6,153 bases of DNA from an uncultured Coriobacteriaceae bacterium (GTDB taxonomy: Bacteria > Actinomycetota > Coriobacteriia > Coriobacteriales > Eggerthellaceae): positions 1-6,153 of the forward strand of contig URZP01000080.1 in the NCBI GenBank assembly GCA_900552365.1, given 5' to 3'. The position numbers were made by a program, and so were the translations under genes. Below the pieces are notes generated by a model that did not search any database, had not been told where the DNA came from, and was given only the letters and a program-made list of their open reading frames with translations. Below are positions 1 to 6,153 of the stretch, piece after piece (position 1 is the stretch's first letter; every line of letters begins with the position of its first letter).

Positions 1-68
1 TGTAAGAAAATGAGAGGGCAAGACGCTGATGGCGGCTTGTCTTCTCATGCGTATTGAAAAGGAATTGT
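1..68 (+). other. Leader region upstream of rnj
   Basis: This short stretch holds no complete gene. A TAA at 3-5 could be the stop of an upstream gene whose last sense codon ends in TG, which would suit a dapA-type neighbour, often found before rnj in actinobacteria; too little is present to test this. Frame 1 is also open from base 1 to a TGA at 55-57, but its 18 residues resemble nothing I know. I see no terminator hairpin and no convincing -35/-10 pair, so the promoter for rnj probably lies further upstream or rnj is co-transcribed with its upstream neighbour. Confidence 0.35.
57..63 (+). promoter_or_regulatory. Ribosome binding site of rnj
   Basis: AAAAGGA lies 5 bases before the ATG at 69. 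It decides the start: the longer reading from TTG at 54 would place this Shine-Dalgarno inside the coding region and has no purine-rich site in front of it. Confidence 0.7.
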
Positions 69-1961
69 ATGGAGCAAGAAACTCAGCAACAAAAGACCGT
101 TGCCCCCAAGAAAAAGGCGGCCGCGCGCAAACGCGCAAGTAAAAAAACCAATAACAGCACCCCTGAAAGCAAAAGCTCGATCAAATTCGTGAAGCTCGAG
201 CATGAACGCCCCGTCCTTACCAAGGGCGAGCAGGGAAGCGACAGTGCGAAAAAGCATGGGCAGGGCATGCCCCGAAAGCGCAAGCGCACTTCTTCCAAAA
301 AATCGAATGGTTCCAAGCTGCGCGTTATTCCTTTGGGCGGTCTTGGCGCAATCGGCAAGAACATGACCGTCTTTGAATGCAACGGCGATCTGGTGCTTGA
401 CGACGCAGGCTTGATGTTCCCTGACGATGATCATCCTGGTATCGACCTGATTCTGCCGGATTACACCTACGTGTTGGAACATGCCGACCAGCTAAGGGGC
501 ATCTTCATCACGCATGGTCACGAAGACCACACCGGTGCGTTGCCTTATTTGTACAAAGACCTCGATCGTCCTGTGCCTATTTACGGCACCAAGATGACCC
601 TGGGCCTTATCGAGGGAAAATTCAAAGAACACCGCATCAAGAACGCCAAACTCGTCGAGATCAAGGCTGGCGACGTGGTTAATATCGGCTGTTTCAAGGC
701 AGAGTTCTTCGCCGTCAACCACTCTATCCCTGGTGCTGTAGGCGTGTTTCTGCAAAGCCCGGCGGGTAACATTCTTCATACGGGCGACTTCAAGCTCGAT
801 CAAACCCCTATCGATGGCGTGACCACCGACTTCGCTGCGCTCGCTCGTTTCAGTGAGATCGGCGTGGATCTGATGATGTCCGATTCGACCAATGCCATGC
901 GTAAAGAGTTCACTCCCTCTGAAGCAGAGGTAGGGAAGGCCCTTCGCCCGATCATCGCGCAAGCTAAGGGTCGCGTCATCATCGCATCATTCGCCAGCCA
1001 CATCCATCGTCTTCAGCAAATCTGCGATGCCGCCGTGGACAATGGCCGCAAGGTTGTCGTCACCGGCAGGTCCATGATCCAGAACACCGACATAGCCCGT
1101 AAGCTTGGCTATCTGAACGTCGACGACAAGGACCTCGTCGATGCCTACGAACTAAAGGGTATCCCACCCGAGAAGATCGTCGTCATGTGCACCGGTTCTC
1201 AAGGCGAACCCCTGTCGGCACTTTCTCGAATCGCAGGCGGTCTGCACAAGACCATCACCATCGAGGAGGGCGATACCGTCATCATCTCCGCCACGCCCGT
1301 CCCCGGCAACGAAAAAGCGGTCACGCGCATCGTGAACCTTCTTTCGAAAATCGGCGCGGATGTTTACGACAAGTCTCGGGCAATGGTTCATGTTTCCGGC
1401 CATGCCTCGTCGGAAGAGCTCAAACTGGTGCTCTCGATCGTGAACCCCAAGGCGTTCATGCCCGTCCACGGTGAATCGCAGCATCTGCGCGCTCATGCCA
1501 ACCTCGCAATCGCAACCGGCGTTCCCGAAGAGAACGTCTTCGTTCTTGAGAACGGCGAATCTCTCGAACTCGATGGGAACGGCGTCAGGATCGGCGATAC
1601 CGTTCAGAGCGGTGTCGTTTACGTCGACGGCCTTTCTGTTGGCGACACTTCTCAAGACGTTCTCGACGATCGCGTCAAGCTTGGCGCTCAAGGTTTCGCT
1701 GTTGCCAGCGCCGCCATCTCGTTTACGAGCAATAAGCTTGTCGGCAACGTTGACGTTGAGATGCACGGCATCACGGGCGGTGACGATCCTTATATCGTTG
1801 AGGAACTTCGTAACGCCATTGAAAACGCCATGCGAAAGGGTCTCGAAAAAGGCGCTACCGAAAAAGACCTTCGCAAGCTTGGACGCGATGCTATCCTCAA
1901 TTTGCTTTGGGATCGCATCAAACAGCGCCCCATGGCCATCATGAGCATCATCACCGTCTAA
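69..1961 (+). CDS. rnj: Ribonuclease J, metallo-beta-lactamase/beta-CASP RNase
   Basis: RNase J is a cytoplasmic zinc-dependent endonuclease and 5'-3' exonuclease that matures rRNA and degrades mRNA. The ATG at 69 gives 630 residues. Residues 1 to about 83 are a lysine/arginine/alanine-rich, probably disordered extension. The catalytic core begins at LRVIPLGGLGAIGKNM. Visible motifs are the metal-binding HGHEDH at residues 149-154, His218 in NHSIP, Asp240 in HTGDFK, and the beta-CASP motifs SDSTNA (Asp272), SFASHIHR (His311 and His313), HVSGHA (His445) and MPVHGE (His467). The C-terminal domain ends in RPMAIMSIITV, like the usual RNase J terminus. The classical protein is about 555 residues, so most of the excess is the N-terminal tail. 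All key residues are present and the gene looks intact. The family is certain; whether J1- or J2-like is not decided, but the complete metal site argues for an active enzyme. A hairpin follows its stop and may affect the transcript. Confidence 0.96.
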   Translation: MEQETQQQKTVAPKKKAAARKRASKKTNNSTPESKSSIKFVKLEHERPVLTKGEQGSDSAKKHGQGMPRKRKRTSSKKSNGSKLRVIPLGGLGAIGKNMTVFECNGDLVLDDAGLMFPDDDHPGIDLILPDYTYVLEHADQLRGIFITHGHEDHTGALPYLYKDLDRPVPIYGTKMTLGLIEGKFKEHRIKNAKLVEIKAGDVVNIGCFKAEFFAVNHSIPGAVGVFLQSPAGNILHTGDFKLDQTPIDGVTTDFAALARFSEIGVDLMMSDSTNAMRKEFTPSEAEVGKALRPIIAQAKGRVIIASFASHIHRLQQICDAAVDNGRKVVVTGRSMIQNTDIARKLGYLNVDDKDLVDAYELKGIPPEKIVVMCTGSQGEPLSALSRIAGGLHKTITIEEGDTVIISATPVPGNEKAVTRIVNLLSKIGADVYDKSRAMVHVSGHASSEELKLVLSIVNPKAFMPVHGESQHLRAHANLAIATGVPEENVFVLENGESLELDGNGVRIGDTVQSGVVYVDGLSVGDTSQDVLDDRVKLGAQGFAVASAAISFTSNKLVGNVDVEMHGITGGDDPYIVEELRNAIENAMRKGLEKGATEKDLRKLGRDAILNLLWDRIKQRPMAIMSIITV

Positions 1962-1978
1962 GATATCCTTTTGAAACC

Positions 1979-2015
1979 TTCGGGCAAATGGTGCCGTCTG
2001 CACTATTTGCCCGAA
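1979..2015 (+). repeat. Strong inverted repeat (hairpin) between rnj and ftsK
   Basis: TTCGGGCAAAT at 1979-1989 is the exact reverse complement of ATTTGCCCGAA at 2005-2015. Inside it GTGC (1991-1994) pairs with GCAC (2000-2003), and G1990 can wobble-pair with U2004, giving about 16 continuous pairs closed by the 5-nt loop CGTCT. It starts 17 bases after the rnj stop and ends 42 bases before the ftsK start. No T-run follows on either strand, so it is not a classical intrinsic terminator. It could be a weak or factor-assisted terminator, an RNA processing or stabilising structure, or a protein-binding palindrome. Confidence 0.8.
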
Positions 2016-2045
2016 CCCCGAAACGCAGCAATTAAACGCAGTACC

Positions 2046-2052
2046 AAAGGAG
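2046..2052 (+). promoter_or_regulatory. Ribosome binding site that sets the ftsK start
   Basis: AAAGGAG lies 5 bases before TTG at 2058. This supports the TTG at 2058 over the in-frame TTG at 1971, which has no purine-rich site at a useful distance and would put the whole hairpin inside the coding sequence. Confidence 0.75.
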
Positions 2053-2057
2053 CAGGT

Positions 2058-4541
2058 TTGGCTCGTTCCACGAACAGCGCTCGCGAAGGAAACAAGCAGC
2101 GCAAAAGCACTCAACCGAAGAAGCGTCAAACCGCGCAAGCTTCAAGGAAATCCCGCGCATCTTCTCCTTCCGACAAAAAAGCACAGCGCGCAACGAAAAA
2201 CGCAGCTTCTGTTCAAGAGGAGATCGATTTCTCTCGCGAACCTATCATGGACGAATCGACGCGTCGGAATGTCGCAGGTATCGTATTCATCGTAGCCGCG
2301 ATTGTCTTGATGCTCATCGTCTTAGCGCCTTCCGGTGGCATGTTCACTTCCTTTGCTAGCCAGGGCTTTCGGCTTTTGCTCGGTATAGGTGCATATGTCT
2401 TGCCTTTGCTTCTTATCATCGTGGGCATTACGTTCATTGCCAAATTCGACGAGGAGCGCATCTCAGCTCGCGCGACCATCGGCCTTGCGCTGATATTCGT
2501 TGCGGTACTGGGACTGTTCGCGACATTCACGCCGCTTTCCCTTGGCGATGCTACCGTTCCCAGCACGCTTTTCAGCAATGCGCAACTAACCGCCCGAGGC
2601 GGTTACGTTGGCGCCGCTCTTGCGTGGATCGGCCTTTCCCTCATGGGCCTTCCCGTCACCGTAGTCATCATGGGCGGCGTCATTGCAGTTGGGCTGGCCA
2701 TCATCGGTTTTTCGGTGACCAACCTGATAGGGTCGATTGCCGAAAAAGCCCGCGCGCGACATGCCGCAGAAGAAGAGCAACTGGGTGTTTTGGGCGCGAA
2801 CCCGTACGAGAATGCCGTTCCCACTCCCAACCGCGATAGGGTAGAAGCCTCCACACGCGAATCGCTTCAAACTCGTCCGCTTTCTCGATCAGGCACTGCT
2901 GAAGGGCAGGGGCAATCGCGTGCTCTCACTCGAAGACTCAGCGATTTCGCGCGCACAACCGATAGAACCGAAGAAATCTCAAGTCGAAAAAGCGAAAGCA
3001 ACGCCAAGAAAAAGGATGATTCCGTTACTGCAGCTAAAGGCAGCAATAAGTCTGGGGGCACTGGCGAAGACGGTTTCAAGCTTCCCGATTTCGAACTTCT
3101 GCATGCCAGCAAGCCAACGAAACGCACAAAAGCGATGGAAGCCGAACTTGCCGAGACCGCTACGAATCTGCAGCGCACGCTCGAGGACTTCGGAATTCTC
3201 GCACAGGTTGTGGACTGGGTTGCCGGCCCAACCGTCACGCTGTTCGAAGTCGATTTGCCCCCAGGTGTTCGCGTCAGCAGGATCACCGCGCTCAACGACG
3301 ACATCGCTTTGGCGCTTGCAGCGCCCGGCGTTCGTATTTTCGCGCCAATTCCCGGCACTCATTATGTCGGTATCGAAGTGCCCAACATCACACGCGAGAA
3401 CGTGTTGCTTGGCGACGTTCTGAAGTTTGCCGACGGAGGTCCGCTTGACATGGCCATCGGTAAAGACGTCGAGGGCAATCCCGTCGTCTGCGATTTGGCA
3501 AAAATGCCGCATTTGCTTATTGGCGGCACCACAGGCTCGGGCAAGTCGGTCGGCATCAACTCGATGATCATGTCGATGATCATGCGTGCAACCCCCGATG
3601 AAGTCCGCTTCATCATGATCGATCCGAAACGCGTCGAGTTTTCACCTTACAACGGCATCCCACACCTCTACGTGCCTGTCGTAACCGAGGCCAAAGAAGC
3701 CGCGAGCGCTCTTTCTTGGGGCGTAGCCGAAATGGAACGTCGCTTGAAGGTCTTCTCAAAAGTCAGCGCTCGCAACATCGGCGAGTACAACGAGATGGTC
3801 GACACTGGTGCGCTCGAAAACGAATCTGCCGCGAAACTTCCGTTCATCGTCATCGTCATCGACGAGTTGGCCGACCTTATGATGAACGTCGGCAAAGAAG
3901 TCGAATTCTCAATCAGTCGAATCGCCCAGCTCGCCCGTGCCGCCGGCATTCACCTAATCGTTGCAACCCAGCGTCCTTCCGCAAATGTGGTCACGGGCCT
4001 TATCAAGGCAAACATCACCAATCGTATGGCGTTCAACGTTGCATCTGGTTTGGATAGTCGCGTTATCCTGGACGTCTCTGGCGCCGAGAGCCTCATCGGC
4101 AAGGGCGACCTTCTTCTGTCCAAACCCGAATACGCGAAACCGCGGCGTATTCAAAGCTGCTGGGTTTCCCCTGAAGAGATCTCAGCGGTCGTTGAAGCCG
4201 TCAAATCGCAGGGCGAACCTGAATACCATTCCGAGATTCTCAAGACGAACCTCATTACCCTCGGCGATTCCATGCCTGACGGATCGGGAGGTAGCGTTAC
4301 CGACGACGACCCCTTAATTTGGGATGCAGCCGACATCGTGGTTGCAACTGGCATGGGTTCGACATCCAATATCCAACGTAAGCTCAAAGTTGGGTATTCG
4401 AGAGCAGGTCGTATAATGGATATGCTCGAAGAAAAGGGCATTGTAGGACCCCCCAATGGTTCCAAACCGCGCGATGTTCTGGTTGATGCCTTGGAACTCG
4501 AGGCTCTAAGGGCTTTCGAGGACAACGATGCACAAGAATAG
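2058..4541 (+). CDS. ftsK: FtsK/SpoIIIE-family DNA translocase
   Basis: FtsK is a membrane-anchored hexameric ATPase that pumps double-stranded DNA through the closing septum and helps resolve chromosome dimers. The TTG at 2058 gives 827 residues. Residues 1-70 are a basic cytoplasmic tail. Four or five membrane segments follow (about 72-93, 106-127, 139-160, and one long or two short segments in 183-220). A hydrophilic linker spans about 230-338. The alpha/beta motor starts near GFKLPDFELL (residue 339) and carries Walker A GGTTGSGKS at 489-497 (Lys496) and Walker B FIVIVIDELAD with Asp602-Glu603. ATQRPSANVVTGLIK and RMAFNVASGLDSRVILD are typical of the family. The C-terminal gamma winged helix (about 751-827, with VGYSRAGRIMDMLEEKGIVG) is the domain that reads polarity sequences. 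Length and order match SpoIIIE-type proteins rather than the much longer E. coli FtsK. The start is less certain than the family. The next gene's ribosome binding site overlaps this stop codon. Confidence 0.95.
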   Translation: MARSTNSAREGNKQRKSTQPKKRQTAQASRKSRASSPSDKKAQRATKNAASVQEEIDFSREPIMDESTRRNVAGIVFIVAAIVLMLIVLAPSGGMFTSFASQGFRLLLGIGAYVLPLLLIIVGITFIAKFDEERISARATIGLALIFVAVLGLFATFTPLSLGDATVPSTLFSNAQLTARGGYVGAALAWIGLSLMGLPVTVVIMGGVIAVGLAIIGFSVTNLIGSIAEKARARHAAEEEQLGVLGANPYENAVPTPNRDRVEASTRESLQTRPLSRSGTAEGQGQSRALTRRLSDFARTTDRTEEISSRKSESNAKKKDDSVTAAKGSNKSGGTGEDGFKLPDFELLHASKPTKRTKAMEAELAETATNLQRTLEDFGILAQVVDWVAGPTVTLFEVDLPPGVRVSRITALNDDIALALAAPGVRIFAPIPGTHYVGIEVPNITRENVLLGDVLKFADGGPLDMAIGKDVEGNPVVCDLAKMPHLLIGGTTGSGKSVGINSMIMSMIMRATPDEVRFIMIDPKRVEFSPYNGIPHLYVPVVTEAKEAASALSWGVAEMERRLKVFSKVSARNIGEYNEMVDTGALENESAAKLPFIVIVIDELADLMMNVGKEVEFSISRIAQLARAAGIHLIVATQRPSANVVTGLIKANITNRMAFNVASGLDSRVILDVSGAESLIGKGDLLLSKPEYAKPRRIQSCWVSPEEISAVVEAVKSQGEPEYHSEILKTNLITLGDSMPDGSGGSVTDDDPLIWDAADIVVATGMGSTSNIQRKLKVGYSRAGRIMDMLEEKGIVGPPNGSKPRDVLVDALELEALRAFEDNDAQE

Positions 4542-4545
4542 GAGG
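4540..4545 (+). promoter_or_regulatory. Ribosome binding site of the rodZ-like gene
   Basis: A consensus AGGAGG overlaps the last two bases of the ftsK TAG and lies 7 bases before the ATG at 4553. The overlap suggests translational coupling, with ribosomes ending ftsK able to reinitiate on the next gene. Confidence 0.85.
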
Positions 4546-4552
4546 ATGTGAT

Positions 4553-5914
4553 ATGGCTCAAACTACGTGCGGATCAGTCTTGCGTTTCGCTCGTGAGAAA
4601 AAGGGCTACGGTCTTGAAACCGTTGCCCGTAGATTGCGCATTCGCCCTGACATCCTAGAAGCAATCGAAAACAACGACTTCAGCAGCATGCCGCCTCGCG
4701 GTTATACGCGTAACATGATCAACGCATATGCGCGTTTCCTTGGGTTGAATCCCACTGAAATCGTGAACATGTATCTTGATGACGTCTCGGCTCATCAAGT
4801 CAAGAACGTGCGTGCGGCAAAAGACCCCCATGCGAACTTCGAGATCGGCCACGAAAAACGCCTCTCCAGGAATCGTGACAAGGAAACCGAAAGAACTTCG
4901 TCGCGTGAATCTCGCGAGTCAAGGGATGCCATTCGTTCCAGCGAGCGAGCAGCGTACAATTCCGCTTCCGGCGGTTATCGCACACGCATGGGTCGCGATC
5001 TATACGACGACAGGACCGAGTATGCCCGAAGCGGCTACGGCGCAAGGAAGCACACTGAAAGCGAGCCATTCACTGACGAACCTGCTTTTTCGCGCGCTAA
5101 AAACGAACGAACTCCTTCAGCAGACGCCTCCACCCGCAGTGACGGCACCACGCGCCGCCGTACTTCGCACCGCAGCGAAACCCCCAGCGTCTCACAGGGA
5201 CTAACCACTGCATTCGGTGCCGTTGGCGGCGTAGCCAGTGATTTTCTTTCGAGCGCCTCTTCCCGCAAAAAAGGCCCATCGTCTGTCAACAGCACGTACG
5301 GAAACATGTACGGCGGCCGCTCGAATAAAGGACTCGTCGAGCATATGCCTATCATCGTAGTGGCTGGCGTCGTGCTCATCATCTTGATCGTCGTTCTTTC
5401 CATTGTCATCGGATCGCGTGGCAATGCCCAAACTGACGTTTCCACACTTCCGGTTACCGGTATTTCCGATACCACTACCGAAGAAGATGAAGAAGTCACA
5501 CCAGTTAAAGAAGTCGCGCCGACCAGCGTAACGGTCAAATACGACGTTAAGAACGGTCAGAGCGCTTATGTCGAGATCTTTGTCGACGACGGAGACGCCC
5601 AGCCTCTGATGCTTACCGGCCCCACATCTCAAACCGTAGATGTTACCGGCAAGTGGACTATTGCTACCTGGGCAAAAGATGCCATCACCTTAACCGTTGA
5701 TGGCGAAAAGGTCGACATGCAAACCAGCCAGGATCATGGCGGCATGTACGCATACACCGTTGACTTCAACAAGGTCCTTGACGAATGGAACGCCACGCAC
5801 AACACGAAAACCTCTTCGAGCTCCAGTTCCAGCGCAAGCTCATCCAGCTCGAGTTCTAGTTCGAACTCGTCAAGCGCCACCGGCACCCCATCTTCAACGA
5901 GCAGCACCAACTAA
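4553..5914 (+). CDS. RodZ-like membrane helix-turn-helix protein
   Basis: The 453-residue product has the RodZ layout. Residues about 5-75 form the helix-turn-helix domain of this family (REKKGYGLETVARRLRIRPD, then IENNDFSSMPPRGYTRNMI). A long Arg/Ser/Glu-rich, probably disordered cytoplasmic linker follows (about 80-260). A single membrane segment covers about 266-288 (PIIVVAGVVLIILIVVLSIV). A beta-rich outer domain at about 326-395 resembles the DUF4115-type RodZ tail (VEIFVDDGD, GKWTIATW, ITLTVDGEKVDM). The last 33 residues (421-453) include 23 serines. In well-studied bacteria RodZ links MreB filaments to the elongation machinery; here that role is inferred from architecture, since no mreB is in the window. 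The gene sits 11 bases after ftsK, so co-expression with division functions is likely. A membrane-bound regulator is a less likely alternative. I am sure of the architecture, less of the function, so I leave the symbol empty. Confidence 0.85.
   Translation: MAQTTCGSVLRFAREKKGYGLETVARRLRIRPDILEAIENNDFSSMPPRGYTRNMINAYARFLGLNPTEIVNMYLDDVSAHQVKNVRAAKDPHANFEIGHEKRLSRNRDKETERTSSRESRESRDAIRSSERAAYNSASGGYRTRMGRDLYDDRTEYARSGYGARKHTESEPFTDEPAFSRAKNERTPSADASTRSDGTTRRRTSHRSETPSVSQGLTTAFGAVGGVASDFLSSASSRKKGPSSVNSTYGNMYGGRSNKGLVEHMPIIVVAGVVLIILIVVLSIVIGSRGNAQTDVSTLPVTGISDTTTEEDEEVTPVKEVAPTSVTVKYDVKNGQSAYVEIFVDDGDAQPLMLTGPTSQTVDVTGKWTIATWAKDAITLTVDGEKVDMQTSQDHGGMYAYTVDFNKVLDEWNATHNTKTSSSSSSSASSSSSSSSSNSSSATGTPSSTSSTN
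5813..5911 (+). repeat. Low-complexity serine-rich tail coding region
   Basis: These 33 codons, the last sense codons of the rodZ-like gene, encode a tail in which 23 residues are serine, with the rest mostly Thr, Ala and Asn. Serine codons of both the TCN and AGY types are mixed, so this is protein-level low complexity rather than a pure DNA microsatellite. It would lie outside the membrane, as a flexible or wall-spanning tail. Confidence 0.7.
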
Positions 5915-5915
5915 C

Positions 5916-5922
5916 AGAAAGG
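5916..5922 (+). promoter_or_regulatory. Ribosome binding site of the yajQ-like gene
   Basis: AGAAAGG lies 7 bases before the ATG at 5930 and directly follows the rodZ-like stop. It shows that the ATG at 5930 is a genuine start, even though the reading frame after it soon fails. Confidence 0.65.
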
Positions 5923-5929
5923 CCCGAAC

Positions 5930-6049
5930 ATGGCTAAAGAATCCAGCTTCGACGTTGTTTCTTCCGAGATAAAACCATTGTTGGATGCATCTCTCTTTTC
6001 GGTGGAACGGCCGAAGTTAAAAGTGCCGGCGGTATCAAACTACAGCTGA
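5930..6049 (+). pseudogene. yajQ: Interrupted start of a YajQ/DUF520-family gene
   Basis: The frame opens with MAKESSFDVVSSE, matching the conserved N-terminus of the YajQ family (typically SSFDVVSEVD...), small nucleotide-binding proteins of roughly 160 residues; some bind cyclic-di-GMP. After about residue 11-13 the expected sequence (an acidic, Gln/Asn-rich helix leading to a YDF/YDL motif) is absent, and the frame ends at TGA 6047-6049 after 39 codons. The start is convincing: a good ribosome binding site, 15 bases after the rodZ-like stop and the same strand. The break point is near 5965-5975. Either the gene is disrupted by inserted DNA or the sequence beyond is a chimeric join. The family call rests on a short match, so it is good but not certain. 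Confidence 0.6.
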
Positions 6050-6153
6050 GCGTCAAAGCTAAAACTCAGGGGCTCAACATGCAGTTTCCGATTCGGAAGT
6101 ATTACCCGCAGGGAAGCTATTCGGCGAACGACAAGAGCCAGGTCATATCCAGT
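5972..6153 (+). other. Unassigned segment with an open frame running off the window
   Basis: From the point where the YajQ match ends, the + frame whose codons include ACC at 5974-5976 stays open to the window edge. It reads, in part, TIVGCISLFGGTAEVKSAGG and then LNMQFPIRKYYPQGSYSAND, a plausible protein composition with alternating hydrophobic and polar residues. It has no start codon or ribosome binding site near its beginning; the only Met lies well inside. That is what the interior of another gene joined here would look like. I do not recognise the family. The reverse strand has a 35-codon frame open from the edge before a stop, which looks less coding-like. Confidence 0.4.

Noticed and set aside
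1971..2006. TTGAAA at 1971-1976 as a -35 box with CACTAT at 2001-2006 as a -10 box for ftsK
   Set aside because: The spacing is 24 bases, far from the usual 17, and the second box falls within the hairpin; no better pair was seen.
1979..2015. Calling the rnj/ftsK hairpin an intrinsic terminator
   Set aside because: No run of T follows on either strand; the sequence after it is CCCCGAAACG on the + strand.
1152..2138. 328-codon open frame on the - strand opposite rnj and the start of ftsK, beginning with a signal-peptide-like stretch
   Set aside because: It lies opposite the fully conserved RNase J coding region, starts at TTG with no Shine-Dalgarno, and its sequence is what codon bias on the opposite strand produces.
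258..2911. Two copies of GGGCAGGG (258-265 and 2904-2911) matching the E. coli KOPS pattern GGGNAGGG, close to an ftsK gene
   Set aside because: About one match is expected by chance in this length on two strands, and the polarity sequence of this lineage is unknown; two copies carry no weight.
2979..3512. 177-codon - strand frame, and other frames of 60-170 codons inside rnj, ftsK and rodZ
   Set aside because: All overlap well-supported conserved genes, none has a credible ribosome binding site or recognisable motif; they are frame shadows.
5813..5911. Serine-codon region as a DNA tandem repeat or CRISPR-like array
   Set aside because: There is no regular repeat unit or spacer; the similarity is only in the encoded amino acid.

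Overview
The window reads as a stretch of bacterial chromosome with four collinear genes, all on the + strand: RNase J (rnj), an FtsK/SpoIIIE DNA translocase, a RodZ-type membrane helix-turn-helix protein, and the first few codons of a YajQ/DUF520-family gene. The closest match I recognise for this gene order, the lysine/alanine-rich N-terminal extensions and the moderately GC-rich codon use is the actinobacterial class Coriobacteriia (Eggerthellaceae or Slackia-like). That assignment is inference from memory, not a search result.

Layout: bases 1-68 are an untranslated leader, perhaps preceded by the last codons of an upstream gene. rnj runs 69-1961. A 96-base gap follows and holds a perfect 11-bp inverted repeat (about 16 bp of stem in RNA, 5-nt loop) and the ribosome binding site of ftsK. 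ftsK runs 2058-4541, probably from a TTG start. The rodZ-like gene (4553-5914) begins 11 bases later, with its Shine-Dalgarno overlapping the ftsK stop codon. A YajQ-like start follows 15 bases after rodZ, also with a good Shine-Dalgarno. The tight spacing of the last three genes suggests one transcript. rnj may feed into it across the hairpin.

Functionally the cluster combines RNA processing and decay (RNase J), clearing of DNA from the division septum (FtsK) and cell shape or envelope organisation (RodZ-like). All are core cell-cycle functions and none looks horizontally acquired. I see no tRNA, rRNA, CRISPR array, insertion sequence or defence system.

The one real anomaly is at the right end. 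The YajQ-like frame matches its family for only about 11-13 residues, then changes to unrelated sequence and stops after 39 codons. From the same point to the window edge a different + frame is open and looks coding, but has no start of its own. This is either a disruption of yajQ by foreign DNA or a chimeric join near a contig end. The sequence alone cannot decide, though an assembly artefact is the more economical reading. I did not find a convincing undescribed biological system here.
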